NCBI RefSeq assembly: GCF_013868055.1
Contig: NZ_JACEOL010000001.1
Location: forward strand, 34,272 to 98,271
DNA: 64,000 nt
Reading direction: 5' to 3'
Source of the DNA: Thermoactinomyces mirandus
GTDB taxonomy: Bacteria > Bacillota > Bacilli > Thermoactinomycetales > Thermoactinomycetaceae
The position numbers and the translations under genes were made by a program. Positions 37,452-46,333 of this stretch are shown here, one piece after another. Position 1 is the stretch's first letter, and every line of letters begins with the position of its first letter. The notes beneath the pieces are model-generated. The model saw only the letters and a program-made list of their open reading frames with translations. It did no database searches and had not been told where the DNA came from.

Positions 37452-38585
37452 TTATATGATCGACGGCCTGGTGCTGACACCGATACCTTCCGGCGCCCAT
37501 ACTTCGATCCAGGCTTTCTCTCTGCCTGCCGCGATCCATCCCAGGCCGGAAATGACAATATCCTCTTTTTCAGTCCCCTTTAAATGAATGACATGTTTCT
37601 GAAGCGGCAGAAGTGTGGATAGATCTGCCGGCGGAGACAGCAGTTTCCCGCGGTGTTTTTCCCAAATCGCGTCTGCCTGTTCCAATTTGGTCCTGTGTAT
37701 ATACAGCCGGTTTGACAAATAACAGACAAACGGCTGTTTTTTTCCTCTGACAAAATCAAAGCGGGAAAGTCCGCCAAAAAATAGCGTCTGCTTTTCATTT
37801 AACTGATAAACCCTGGGTTTGATCGTATTTGAAGGCAAAACTTTTTTCAATTCTTTGGGAGAGACCCACTCACTCATCCGGTCGTTCCGTACAATCCCGG
37901 GAGTATCGATCAGGTATTTCCCGTCACCCTGCGGTATCCGGATCGCATCCAGAGTGGTTCCCGGATACGGGGAAGTTGTAATCATCTCTTCTTTCGCTCT
38001 GCCGGCTTTTTTCAGCAATTGATTGATCAGTGTCGATTTGCCGACATTGGTTGTACCAATCAGATAGACATCGCGTCCTTTCCGCAAAGACTCAATTGTT
38101 TGCATCACCCGGTTTATTTTCAATCCCTTCCAGGCGCTGCACAATACCACATCGGCCGGATGGAGACCCATTTCGTCCATTAACTGGAATACCCATTCTT
38201 TAAGCCGACCTTCCTTGACGGATGGGGGAAACAAATCCAACTTATTTGCCACGACCAACAGCGGGCGATTGCCGATCCGGCGCGACAGGCCCGGAATCCA
38301 GCTGCCTTCAAAATCGAACAGATCTGTAACCAGAACAACCAGGCAATCTTTCTCCGCAATTTCGTCCAACCGTTTCAAATAGGCATCAGGATCCTGCTCC
38401 ACGCTTCCCGTTTCCCCATAATGGCGAATACGGTAACAGCGTCTGCACAAAAAAACATCCTGTGTTAGTGCTTTTTCCGGAATATATCCCACCTGACCTG
38501 GATCTGCGGTTTGCAGCGCAACGCCGCATCCTTCACAACGTTTCTCTGTCAAACTGACCACCTTGCCCTTTTTGTCTCTTGTCAA
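37452..38585 (-). CDS. yqeH: Ribosome biogenesis GTPase YqeH
   Basis: This circularly permuted GTPase is needed for 30S subunit assembly. The 377-residue protein has an N-terminal zinc finger (CEGCGVALQ at ~17-25, CRRCYRIRHYGE at ~47-58). The GTPase motifs come in permuted order: G4 VANKLDLF, G5 CSAWKG, G1 GTTNVGKSTLINQL, then G3 DTPGI. It starts at TTG 38585, overlapping the yqeG stop as TTGA. A GTG about nine codons in, with better upstream purines, is an alternative start. Confidence 0.95.
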   Translation of the reverse strand: MTRDKKGKVVSLTEKRCEGCGVALQTADPGQVGYIPEKALTQDVFLCRRCYRIRHYGETGSVEQDPDAYLKRLDEIAEKDCLVVLVTDLFDFEGSWIPGLSRRIGNRPLLVVANKLDLFPPSVKEGRLKEWVFQLMDEMGLHPADVVLCSAWKGLKINRVMQTIESLRKGRDVYLIGTTNVGKSTLINQLLKKAGRAKEEMITTSPYPGTTLDAIRIPQGDGKYLIDTPGIVRNDRMSEWVSPKELKKVLPSNTIKPRVYQLNEKQTLFFGGLSRFDFVRGKKQPFVCYLSNRLYIHRTKLEQADAIWEKHRGKLLSPPADLSTLLPLQKHVIHLKGTEKEDIVISGLGWIAAGREKAWIEVWAPEGIGVSTRPSII

Positions 38586-39100
38586 CCCTGATCCCAGGGA
38601 ATCAATCCTCTTCTTTCCAGCAGCCGAAAAACAAATCGTTCCATTCTACGGTTAACTCTTGTAAAAAACCCGTCAACTTCGGAAACAGGAACAACCAGTA
38701 TGGTATAAAGCCCCATCCGATTTCCGCCAAGCACATCGGTTAACAACTGGTCACCAATGACAACCGTTTCCATTTTGGTACAACCCAACTTTTTTAACGC
38801 ACGCCGAAACGCTGAAGCCAGCGGCTTTTTGGCCGCATGAATATAGGGAATGTTCAGGGGGGCAGCAAATCTGGATACACGCGTTTTGGTATTGTTGGAT
38901 ACGATCATGACCTTGAAACCCAGTTTTTGCACCGCATTCAGCCATTTCACCAATTCAGGGGTGGCGTTGGAACATGTTGTCTCCACAAGGGTGTTATCCA
39001 GATCCACAATAACCGCCTTGATTCCCTGCTCCTTTAATTTGATGAAATCAATGTCATAAATCGATTGAACAAACAGATCCGGTATAAGTATTTTCAGCAA
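38582..39100 (-). CDS. yqeG: HAD-superfamily (subfamily IIIA) phosphatase YqeG
   Basis: This 172-residue predicted phosphatase has motif I VIVDLDNTLVE (Asp nucleophile), motif II IVSNNT and motif III GDQLLTDVLGGNRMG. Its substrate is unknown. It begins the conserved yqeG-yqeH-aroE-nadD-yqeK-rsfS operon. The start (TTG 39100) has only a weak upstream site (GGACGGTG), so the N-terminus could be off by a few residues. Confidence 0.92.
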   Translation of the reverse strand: MLKILIPDLFVQSIYDIDFIKLKEQGIKAVIVDLDNTLVETTCSNATPELVKWLNAVQKLGFKVMIVSNNTKTRVSRFAAPLNIPYIHAAKKPLASAFRRALKKLGCTKMETVVIGDQLLTDVLGGNRMGLYTILVVPVSEVDGFFTRVNRRMERFVFRLLERRGLIPWDQG

Positions 39101-39177
39101 GGGCTACACCGTCCATTTCAGGCTTATCGGCAAATAATATATCACAGCTTTAAAACAGTTTGCAAAAAACTGTACAT

Positions 39178-39203
39178 AAAAAAAATCGGTTCTTTCAACC
39201 GAT
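39178..39203 (-). terminator. Terminator after the small gene at 39221
   Basis: ATCGGTT and AACCGAT form a stem with a five-base loop, followed by eight T on the minus strand. It separates the small gene from the yqeG operon. Confidence 0.88.
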
Positions 39204-39220
39204 CTTCAGGTGATCCTGTT

Positions 39221-39388
39221 TCATCCCTGATCGACTTGCTCCTGTTCATTCAAGACCGTTACAAACAAATCCGCATCGGACAAATATTGAAACCATGCGA
39301 TCACTTCACCGACTTCATTGTCCTTAACATTGTAGCCTTTATTCTCCAAAGGCTCCCCGATTCGTTCGATCACATATTTAGAACTCAT
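39221..39388 (-). CDS. Small acidic protein of unknown function (55 aa)
   Basis: This is a short soluble protein with no membrane segment, no cysteines and a net negative charge, ending in a Glu/Gln-rich tail. ATG 39388 has AGGGGG six bases upstream and a strong terminator follows the stop, so it is likely a real monocistronic gene. The sequence (SSKYVIERIGEPLENKGYNV, then EVIAWFQYLSDADLFVTVL) resembles no family I can name. It is divergent from the MFS gene at 39570. Confidence 0.6.
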   Translation of the reverse strand: MSSKYVIERIGEPLENKGYNVKDNEVGEVIAWFQYLSDADLFVTVLNEQEQVDQG

Positions 39389-39569
39389 ATTGATCCCCCT
39401 AATATTTTGTTCTTTCCTGATTTTGATTGTACTTCTAGTTTTTAGCGCAATCAAGTAAGCTTAAGCAAGAAAACATATTTTTTCGGGATGATTTCAATTT
39501 TAATAAATGTTATAATTTTATTTATGCACATCCATTTTTAAAATTTATATTCCAATGGGGTTATTAGCC

Positions 39570-40802
39570 ATGAAGTATTCTTACTCTTTCAAATTTTTGT
39601 GGTTAGGGCAATCTTTGGCCAATCTGGCAGACGCTTTTTATATGATTGCCATTGTAACCTTTATTTACGGAATTACTGATTCAGCAGCCATTTCTGCTTT
39701 AATTCCGGTTATTCGTATCGTTGCCAAATTTATCAGCAACTTTTTTTCTCCTTTATTAACGGAAAGGTATCGCCTTCTTCCTTTACTGATCGCTTCGCAA
39801 GGCAGCCAGACCCTTTTGCTGATTATGTTTATTTTTTCCATTCTCCAATGGAAAGAAGAACACTTTTTAATCTGGATCGTTTGGCTGTTTATCATCTTGC
39901 TGGCCTTTTTCGACGGCTGGAGTAATCCGGCGCGAAATTCCCTTGTTCCGCGGCTGGTAAAAAAAGAACAGCTTGTCAAGGCCAACGGCCTCCTATCCAC
40001 TTCTGACCAGACCGTTTTGCTGATTGGCTGGGCATTCGGCGGATTATTGGTCGATCTGACGGGATCGCAAACGGTACTTGTCCTGACAGCGATCTGCTTT
40101 ATGATTTCAACGGTCTCCCTGTTCTGGATTCATGATCCGAACAACACAAGGAAACCGTCAGAGAAACGCTCTCACATGGAAATCATGAAAGAAGGGTGGC
40201 ATCTGCTGTTTTCGCATTCATTGCTCAAACGGGTGGCGATGATCGATTTTCTCGATTATACCGCTTCTTCTGTATGGATTGGCGCCATCACCCTTACTTA
40301 TGTAGACAAGGTTTTACATGAACCGCATTCATGGTGGGGGCTGTTAAACAGTGGTTATTTCCTGGGAACCATGATTGCCGGGGTTCTTGTCATTCGTTAT
40401 AGCAAATATATAGAAAAGAAATTAATATCAACATTGTTTCTGATGAGCTTTGTCGCAATTCTACTGAAATTGATCTTCGGTTTTGTCACAATTCCGATTG
40501 TTTCGCTGATTGCCATTTTTTTGCTTGGCTTTCCCTATCAGGCCAAGGGAATTGCCAAAAAAACCATGTATCAGCTTCATACCAGTTTTGACACCATGCC
40601 AAAAGTATTCTCCGCCCAATATGCATTATGTCTGGTAGCCTATGGTTCTTCCTGTTATCTGATGGGCTGGGTTGCTGACCACTTTTCGGTTCAATGGGTT
40701 TATGTAATTGCGGCATTGGCCACCGCAGGATCTACCGTCGTTTCCTATTCCCTGAAGAAGGCACAGGCAAAATCAATCCCGTTTCATTCACAACAGGCGT
40801 GA
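39570..40802 (+). CDS. MFS transporter (MFS_3-type exporter)
   Basis: This 410-residue membrane protein has about 12 predicted helices and the major-facilitator layout. It starts KYSYSFKFLWLGQSLANLAD and has a conserved inner loop FDGWSNPARNSLVPRLVKKEQLV and a second-half helix beginning MIDFLDYTASS. The nearest groups export antibiotics or siderophores, but the substrate cannot be inferred. ATG 39570 is preferred over 39555 because GGGG lies nine bases before it. It is a single-gene unit with a TATAAT at 39511-39516 and a clear terminator. Confidence 0.85.
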   Translation: MKYSYSFKFLWLGQSLANLADAFYMIAIVTFIYGITDSAAISALIPVIRIVAKFISNFFSPLLTERYRLLPLLIASQGSQTLLLIMFIFSILQWKEEHFLIWIVWLFIILLAFFDGWSNPARNSLVPRLVKKEQLVKANGLLSTSDQTVLLIGWAFGGLLVDLTGSQTVLVLTAICFMISTVSLFWIHDPNNTRKPSEKRSHMEIMKEGWHLLFSHSLLKRVAMIDFLDYTASSVWIGAITLTYVDKVLHEPHSWWGLLNSGYFLGTMIAGVLVIRYSKYIEKKLISTLFLMSFVAILLKLIFGFVTIPIVSLIAIFLLGFPYQAKGIAKKTMYQLHTSFDTMPKVFSAQYALCLVAYGSSCYLMGWVADHFSVQWVYVIAALATAGSTVVSYSLKKAQAKSIPFHSQQA

Positions 40803-40817
40803 TCTCCGTATAAAAAC

Positions 40818-40851
40818 AATGAAGCCAGATCAAATCGATTCTGGCTTCATT
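40818..40851. terminator. Bidirectional terminator after the MFS gene
   Basis: AATGAAGCCAGA and TCTGGCTTCATT form a 12-pair perfect stem with a ten-base loop. Confidence 0.85.
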
Positions 40852-40914
40852 TGATAATGCATATGGGTCAGGGAGCTTGTTTACTTGCCTACATCATCAG
40901 TGGATGTCCATTTT

Positions 40915-41502
40915 TCAGGAATGTTGATTCTGTTCTTTCGTTTTTTTTGTAATGATCCACCAGGCCAGGACAACCATCACCAGCATAATTGCAAGAATAT
41001 AGCCGAATTTCTGGGAGACTTCCAAAAAACGCTGCACTCTTTCCATACTTCCCGAATTGCCAATGAATAAAAGAAGAGTATTCCATGGAAACACGCCCAG
41101 ATAGCTCAACAGGACAAATCGCCATAAAGCAATGTTACTGATGCCCGAAATATACGAAATATAGTTTCCAAAACCGGTGGGGCGCGATAACGGAATACTC
41201 CATTCTCCATATTTCTGAAACCAGGCCTGCGCCTTTTTCACTTTCTTTTTATCCAGTTTCTTTTGTGAAAAATCCCCCACACGTTTGCCGATAAAATAGG
41301 GTATCAAGCTGAACATTACATAGATGAGACTGTTTATCACACCAATAATGACAAGTTGCCAGGGACTCACATCCATCAAATAGCCGTAAATCAAAACAAA
41401 TAGCGCACCGGGAAAAGGAATCGATGAAGCTTCGATGGCAGTTGCTGCAAAAAGCCCCCATACACCGCCTTTTTCTAATATGTCTAACGCAATTTGCAGC
41501 AT
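40915..41502 (-). CDS. DedA-family membrane protein
   Basis: This 195-residue protein of the DedA/SNARE-associated (VTT) family has about five hydrophobic segments. The hallmark glycine-rich stretches are SSIPFPGALFVLIYGYL and the loop SRPTGFGNYISYISGISN. Members move phospholipid carriers such as undecaprenyl phosphate or affect membrane energetics; the exact cargo here is unknown. ATG 41502 has GGAG five to nine bases upstream. The arginine in SRPTGFGNYIS is the expected conserved residue. It is monocistronic. Confidence 0.87.
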   Translation of the reverse strand: MLQIALDILEKGGVWGLFAATAIEASSIPFPGALFVLIYGYLMDVSPWQLVIIGVINSLIYVMFSLIPYFIGKRVGDFSQKKLDKKKVKKAQAWFQKYGEWSIPLSRPTGFGNYISYISGISNIALWRFVLLSYLGVFPWNTLLLFIGNSGSMERVQRFLEVSQKFGYILAIMLVMVVLAWWIITKKTKEQNQHS

Positions 41503-41656
41503 AACTCCACTCCTCATTGACTGTATCTTGAAGCCGGATGGCCCTGTATTTTGGGATTTATAAAAAAATTCTCGCTTGATCAAACTATCCACTTGTAGTA
41601 TATCATATTCCCGCTTCATCGAACATGAGAGTATTTTGAACCGGAGCGTTTTATAA

Positions 41657-41957
41657 TTATTTTGTTACAAATTGGGCCTCCACTTCCAGCCGGACATTTC
41701 CCCGCAAAGCATTGGAAATCATGCAATTTTTTTCGGCAAGCGACAGTTCTTCGACAGGCAAATTCTTCCGTTCAATCATTGCGTCCAAGGTAATCAGATA
41801 ACAGGTAGCCGCCGCTCCAATTAACAATTCATCAGGATTCGTGCCGACTCCCGGACCGCCCATTTCTTCAGGAATCGAAATGGTTTGCCTCAATGGTTCC
41901 TTGTCCGTTCCGTCCGCCTTGCCAGGTTGCTTTCAGATAAAAGTGATGTTGGGTCAA
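41657..41957 (-). pseudogene. OsmC-like hydroperoxide-resistance gene, broken
   Basis: The N-terminus (TQHHFYLKATWQGGRNGQGT, from TTG 41957 with GAGGTG seven bases upstream) is cut by a stop after ANHFDS. The frame then shifts near 41885 and continues ISIPEEMGGPGVGTNPDELL, IGAAATCYLITLDAMIERK, with the first redox Cys. About 60 residues are then missing before AEKNCMISNALRGNV, which carries the second redox Cys. Frameshift plus internal deletion make this a dead peroxiredoxin of the OsmC/Ohr family. Confidence 0.8.
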
Positions 41958-42068
41958 GTTTTATCACCTCTTTTCAAAAACCTGCCGGCTGATCCTGAAA
42001 GCGATATTTTCCGAATCACCGGCTGTTGCAAGTTCACAATTTTCCAGCATGTGTCAAGGATATAAAAA

Positions 42069-43166
42069 CTATACAATGACAAGCTCTTTGGTGAATGAAG
42101 TAAGAATTTCCGCACCATCTTCAGTGATACAGACATCATCCTCAATACGGACTCCTCCTGCTTCAGGCACATAAATCCCTGGTTCAATCGTAAAAACCAT
42201 GCCTTCCTTAAGCAAATGGTCATTGGTCTCGTTGACCGACGGGAATTCATGCACACTGATCCCCAAACCATGTCCCAGGCGATGGGTAAAACAGTTGCCG
42301 TAACCGGCTTTGGAAATTCTGTTTCTCGCGATCCGGTCGAGGTCGCCCACGCGAACGCCCGGTTTTAATGCATCAATTGCCGCTTGCTGGGCCTCTTTCA
42401 CAACCTCGTAAATTTCCCGCTGCTGTTCACTTATCCGATCGAAAGCAACCGTCCGGGTAATGTCAGAACAATACCCGTTCCATACCACACCCAGATCAAA
42501 TAATACAAGATCTCCCTTTTTCAGACGGCGCAATCCCGGATGTCCGTGCGGCAGCGCAGATTTCTCGCCAAACAGAACCATGGTGGGGAAGGACATATCC
42601 GCAACACCTTTTTTCTTCATCGCCAGTTCAATAGCAGCCAGTACATCCATTTCCGTACAGGCTTCTGTCAGATGATCGATCCCGACCTGGATCGCTTCAT
42701 CCGCCAAACGGGCTGCTTCCCTCAAAATCTCCAGTTCAGCGGCATCTTTCACCAGTCTCAATTGATTCAGGGTATCATCAAGGGAACGAAATTGTACCTT
42801 TTTGGAAAGCGTTTGCAGTTTTTCTGCCCGGGCATAAGAAACCACATCTTTTTCGATGGCTATTACAGATTCTTCCTGCAGGGAGCGATGTTTCCACTCA
42901 GTCCGAATCATTTCCCACGGATCTTCGACATCATCGTAACTGATGATCTTATGAGACCACCCGGCATCTTTTGCCGCTTGCTCTTCCATCCTGGGGCAGA
43001 CCAGAAACGGATCGGATTCGGCAAACACGAACAATCCCAGTAACCTTTCATTCGGATGGCACATAAAATTGGATAAATAAAAAACATTTTCCGATGAATG
43101 GACAAAAGCAACATCAATCGATTCATTTTTTAACCATGTTGTAATTTTATCAATTCGTTGATTCAT
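42069..43166 (-). CDS. M24 family Xaa-Pro peptidase
   Basis: This 365-residue metallopeptidase is predicted to cleave the bond before a proline in short peptides. It has an N-terminal creatinase-like domain and a C-terminal pita-bread domain with all five metal ligands in place: two Asp in VLFDLGVVWNGYCSDITRT, His in FTHRLGHGLGISVHE, Glu in VFTIEPGIYVPE, and Glu in VRIEDDV. ATG 43166 has AGGAAGG seven bases upstream. The gene is separate from its neighbours; whether it acts as a dipeptidase or aminopeptidase P is not clear. Confidence 0.9.
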   Translation of the reverse strand: MNQRIDKITTWLKNESIDVAFVHSSENVFYLSNFMCHPNERLLGLFVFAESDPFLVCPRMEEQAAKDAGWSHKIISYDDVEDPWEMIRTEWKHRSLQEESVIAIEKDVVSYARAEKLQTLSKKVQFRSLDDTLNQLRLVKDAAELEILREAARLADEAIQVGIDHLTEACTEMDVLAAIELAMKKKGVADMSFPTMVLFGEKSALPHGHPGLRRLKKGDLVLFDLGVVWNGYCSDITRTVAFDRISEQQREIYEVVKEAQQAAIDALKPGVRVGDLDRIARNRISKAGYGNCFTHRLGHGLGISVHEFPSVNETNDHLLKEGMVFTIEPGIYVPEAGGVRIEDDVCITEDGAEILTSFTKELVIV

Positions 43167-43444
43167 CTTTTTCCCTTCCTTTTTTCTTGAATTTTGTTTT
43201 AAATGATTCAATCGGCTGCAAACTGCGCTTAAACCAGGAGAAGCGTAAGTCCCGGCAGCCCACCTGAAATCATCCTGTCAACAAACTCCAAGCTTTTATA
43301 ATTAAAGAATATCATATTGAAATGAACATCCACAAACTTGTAAATTTCTTCAGTAATGTGAAAAGAGGTTTGGAAACCAGGAAAATCGGGAAATTATAAA
43401 AATTATACGAATCAAATGATGAACATCAAGGGAGGTTGGTAACC

Positions 43445-43630
43445 ATGAAAAAACGGAAAGGATACTTATGTGAGCATTGCGGACAAAAGAAGGCCAAGTA
43501 TGAAACGCGGTCGGTGATTGAAGGAACAAACCATTTGATTTGTGAAGAATGTTTTAAAGAATTAATGGTTTCATCCACGGTAATCCATTCGCAAGCGGAG
43601 TTGAACAGTTTTGCTGAAGAAAGAGTATAA
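43445..43630 (+). CDS. Small zinc-ribbon protein (61 aa)
   Basis: This 61-residue basic protein has two cysteine pairs, CEHCGQKKA at residues 9-17 and CEECFKEL near 37-44, as expected for one zinc ribbon. ATG 43445 has GGGAGG nine bases upstream. The region in front (43167-43444) is otherwise empty. No function can be assigned. The pattern fits small regulators or nucleic-acid-binding adaptors of Bacillales. Confidence 0.65.
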   Translation: MKKRKGYLCEHCGQKKAKYETRSVIEGTNHLICEECFKELMVSSTVIHSQAELNSFAEERV

Positions 43631-44224
43631 GATTCTCGTCGTTAATCAGTATGTTGATCTTTTCATGTCGTCTCCTTTCCCAAACCTTCCGACTTCTTCC
43701 TTCCATCGCTTCTTGAGATCAAATCAGGTGTCTGAATTTTTATGACAGAAATGGGACAATTTCCTTGCATGATCGTAACTTTCTTTAGATAACGGATTTT
43801 TATGAAGCCTTGGAAAGAAAAAAGAAATGAATGTAACGATAGAAGATAAAGCAAAAGGGCAGTCCTGTTACTGTCTTTTTGCTTTTTTAAATATCAAAAA
43901 ATATACGAAAATAGAGAACAATGGAAGTCAGCGTTAAAAAATCGGATGTTCGCTTGCAATCCCTGATCATAACCTTTACGGCAGAAAACAGGACAGGCGC
44001 GTGTGCAACATTGTTGGGCCGGCTGGACAACAGATATCGAAATTCGACCTCTTTTTTTGCTCAACAAAAAAAGATTCTGAATCAGCACATATGCCACGCT
44101 GCAAGTTTCGGAAGAACAGGTGTTCCAATCGGACAGGGAAATTTGCACAACAAATCGGCTGCGATAGAAACCGTCCCCTTCTGCCGCTCAAGAGGCCGGC
44201 GACTCAGGCATATATTTTTCTTTC
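43631..44224. other. Region with no recognisable gene
   Basis: About 590 bases with only short, unconvincing open frames on both strands. A clear plus-strand terminator lies at 43848-43888. The stretch 43890-44220 has an open plus-strand frame (EVSVKKSDVRLQSLIITFT...) that lacks a ribosome-binding site and any family resemblance. It may be a gene decayed beyond recognition. Confidence 0.5.
43848..43888 (+). terminator. Terminator in the empty region
   Basis: AAAGCAAAA-GGCAGT and ACTGTC-TTTTGCTTT form a long stem with a six-base loop, followed by a T-run on the plus strand, about 220 bases after the zinc-ribbon gene. Confidence 0.75.
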
Positions 44225-45397
44225 TTAAAAAATACCCAGTCCTCCAATTCGTTTCGCCGCCTCTTGCAGACGCTCTTCCGAAGTTAACAACGCGGCCCGC
44301 ACATACCGGTTGCCCTCCTTGCCAAACCCGATTCCGGGAGCGACCACCACATGCGCACGCTCCAACAGCAAATCGGAAAATGATTCAGAAGAATAACCAT
44401 TGGGAACTTTTAACCAGCAAAAGAATGAGCCGCGGGGTGCTTTCACATTCCATCCGATTTCACGCAACCGGCTGATGAAAACATTCCGCCTCCGTTCATA
44501 CATATTGACCAGATCCTGAACACATTCCTGCGGACCAAGCAATGCCGCTGCCGCGGCTTTTTGAATGGCCCCGAACAGGCTGCAATAAAAATGGTCCTGG
44601 AGCAGATTAATCGCCTGAATCACGTCTTCATGACCGATGGCAAACCCGATTCTCCATCCCGCCATATTATAGGTTTTGCTCATTGTATAGATCTCCACTC
44701 CGACCCGTTTTGCCCCCGGTGTTTGCAGAAAACTGTGCGGCTTTTCCCCGTCGAAGCCAATGGATGAATAGGCAAAATCATGTACAATCAGCACATGATA
44801 CCGTTCTGCCATCCGTACCGTTTCCTCAAAAAATGAAGCAGGTGCCAGTGCCCCCGTCGGATTGTTGGGATAATTCAGGAACATCAATTTTGCCTTCTTC
44901 CAGACAGAAACATCAATCTGCCCATAGTCAGGCAAAAAATCATTTTCACCTTTAAGCGGCATCATATGCATCCTGGCACCCGCCATCAGAATACCCGACC
45001 AGTAATCCGGATAGCCTGGATCGGGCACCAGTGCCACATCCCCCGGATTCAAATAACATTTGGAAATCTCAACCAGTCCCGCTTTACCTCCAAACAAGAC
45101 AGCAACTTCTTTGTCGGGATCCACCTCCACGCCATATTCCCGTCGATAAAACCGGCTTACAGCTTCCTTTACAAACCGGTAGCCCTGAAAAGGGGGATAT
45201 TTATGGAAACCGGCTTTTTCAGCGGCTTGCTGCAATTCCCTGACAATATGCGGAGGAGTAGGCTGATCCGGATTCCCTTGCCCGAGATTGATAAGATCAT
45301 GTCCCGAAGCTCTGGCACAGTTGACCTTGTCCGTCAGTTTCACAAAGTACTGTTCCGGCAAACGTTTTAATGCATCTGCTATTTCAAATCTTTCCAT
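44225..45397 (-). CDS. mtnE: PLP aminotransferase, MtnE-like
   Basis: This 390-residue class I aminotransferase resembles B. subtilis MtnE (YkrV), which converts 2-keto-4-methylthiobutyrate to methionine at the end of methylthioadenosine salvage. It has HDLINLGQGNPDQPTPPHIV, KYPPFQGYRFVKEAV, LNYPNNPTGALAP, the cofactor Asp/Tyr in IVHDFAYSSIGFDG, the PLP lysine in YTMSKTYNMAGWR, and the substrate-carboxylate Arg in NRYVRAALL. ATG 45397 is preferred (GGGGAG upstream); the long frame above it is spurious. It is divergent from an MtnU-like amidase, as expected for that pathway. LL-diaminopimelate aminotransferase is the main alternative. Confidence 0.78.
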   Translation of the reverse strand: MERFEIADALKRLPEQYFVKLTDKVNCARASGHDLINLGQGNPDQPTPPHIVRELQQAAEKAGFHKYPPFQGYRFVKEAVSRFYRREYGVEVDPDKEVAVLFGGKAGLVEISKCYLNPGDVALVPDPGYPDYWSGILMAGARMHMMPLKGENDFLPDYGQIDVSVWKKAKLMFLNYPNNPTGALAPASFFEETVRMAERYHVLIVHDFAYSSIGFDGEKPHSFLQTPGAKRVGVEIYTMSKTYNMAGWRIGFAIGHEDVIQAINLLQDHFYCSLFGAIQKAAAAALLGPQECVQDLVNMYERRRNVFISRLREIGWNVKAPRGSFFCWLKVPNGYSSESFSDLLLERAHVVVAPGIGFGKEGNRYVRAALLTSEERLQEAAKRIGGLGIF

Positions 45398-45493
45398 GCG
45401 TGTCACTCCCCGCCTTCGCGAAATATTCTTGAAATTATAATGAATTATGTTATATGTTGAAAGAAAATCTGTCAAAGTCTCAGGAGGACTATC

Positions 45494-46276
45494 ATGAAAA
45501 AAAAATGTGCCATCATCCAAATGGATATCGCTTTTGGACAGCCTGAAACTAACCGGAAAAAAGTGGAGGAAAAAGTCGCTCAAGCCATGAAACGGCAACC
45601 TGATTTCATTTTGCTGCCCGAGTTGTGGGATACGGGCTATGATCTGAAACGGCTCGATGACATTGCCGATGATCATGGGCAAAAAAACAGGGCACTCCTT
45701 ACACGCCTGGCCAGAAAGCACCAAGTGGCAATCATTGGCGGATCGGTTTCCAACCGGGAAGCGGCGGGAACCTATAACACCCTGTATGCCGTTGACAAAC
45801 AGGGAAACCTGACTGGTGAATACCGGAAAGCTCATCTGTTTCGCCTGATGAATGAAGAAAAATATCTATCAGCCGGCAAAGAGCCCTGCCGGTTTGTGAT
45901 GGAACACATCCCATGCACGGCGGTCATTTGTTACGATATCCGGTTTCCTGAATGGATTCGTAAAAACATTCTTCATGGAGCACAGATTTTATTCGTTCCT
46001 GCTGAATGGCCCAGCCCACGCCTTTCCCATTGGCGCCATCTCCTGATCAGCCGTGCCATTGAAAACCAATGCTACGTGGTAGCGTGCAACCGGGTTGGGC
46101 AGGATCCGGACAACACCTTTGCCGGCCATTCAATGGTCATTGATCCATGGGGAGCAATCATCGCCGAAGCAGGAGAAAAAGAAGAAATTCTCCATGCAGA
46201 ACTGGATCTGTCTTCCGTTCAGGAAGCCCGCACCCTTATTCCCGTCTTTGACGATCGCCGGCCGGACCTGTACTGA
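45494..46276 (+). CDS. mtnU: Omega-amidase, MtnU-like (nitrilase superfamily)
   Basis: This 260-residue carbon-nitrogen hydrolase has the complete catalytic triad: Glu in FILLPELWDTGYD (about residue 42), Lys in YRKAHLFRLM, and Cys in AVICYDIRFPEW (about residue 146). In B. subtilis YkrU removes the amide from alpha-ketoglutaramate left by glutamine-dependent MtnE. The divergent gene pair fits this: transaminate with glutamine, then deaminate the ketoglutaramate to 2-oxoglutarate. AGGAGG precedes the ATG by seven bases. Other amidase roles are possible. Confidence 0.8.
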   Translation: MKKKCAIIQMDIAFGQPETNRKKVEEKVAQAMKRQPDFILLPELWDTGYDLKRLDDIADDHGQKNRALLTRLARKHQVAIIGGSVSNREAAGTYNTLYAVDKQGNLTGEYRKAHLFRLMNEEKYLSAGKEPCRFVMEHIPCTAVICYDIRFPEWIRKNILHGAQILFVPAEWPSPRLSHWRHLLISRAIENQCYVVACNRVGQDPDNTFAGHSMVIDPWGAIIAEAGEKEEILHAELDLSSVQEARTLIPVFDDRRPDLY

Positions 46277-46288
46277 CAGGCTTTGCAG

Positions 46289-46322
46289 AAAACCACTATT
46301 GAATCCTATCAATAGTGGTTTT
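46289..46322. terminator. Bidirectional terminator between the amidase and the reductase gene
   Basis: AAAACCACTATTGA and TCAATAGTGGTTTT form a perfect 14-pair stem with a six-base loop. Confidence 0.93.
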
Positions 46323-46333
46323 ACAAGATTTTA

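Noticed and set aside
43921..44475. A 184-codon plus-strand frame.
   Set aside because: No ribosome-binding site, no family resemblance, and its second half is antisense to the aminotransferase.
45398..45835. N-terminal extension of the MtnE-like aminotransferase frame (536 residues in total).
   Set aside because: It lies antisense to the MtnU-like gene and lacks any domain; ATG 45397 has a good ribosome-binding site.
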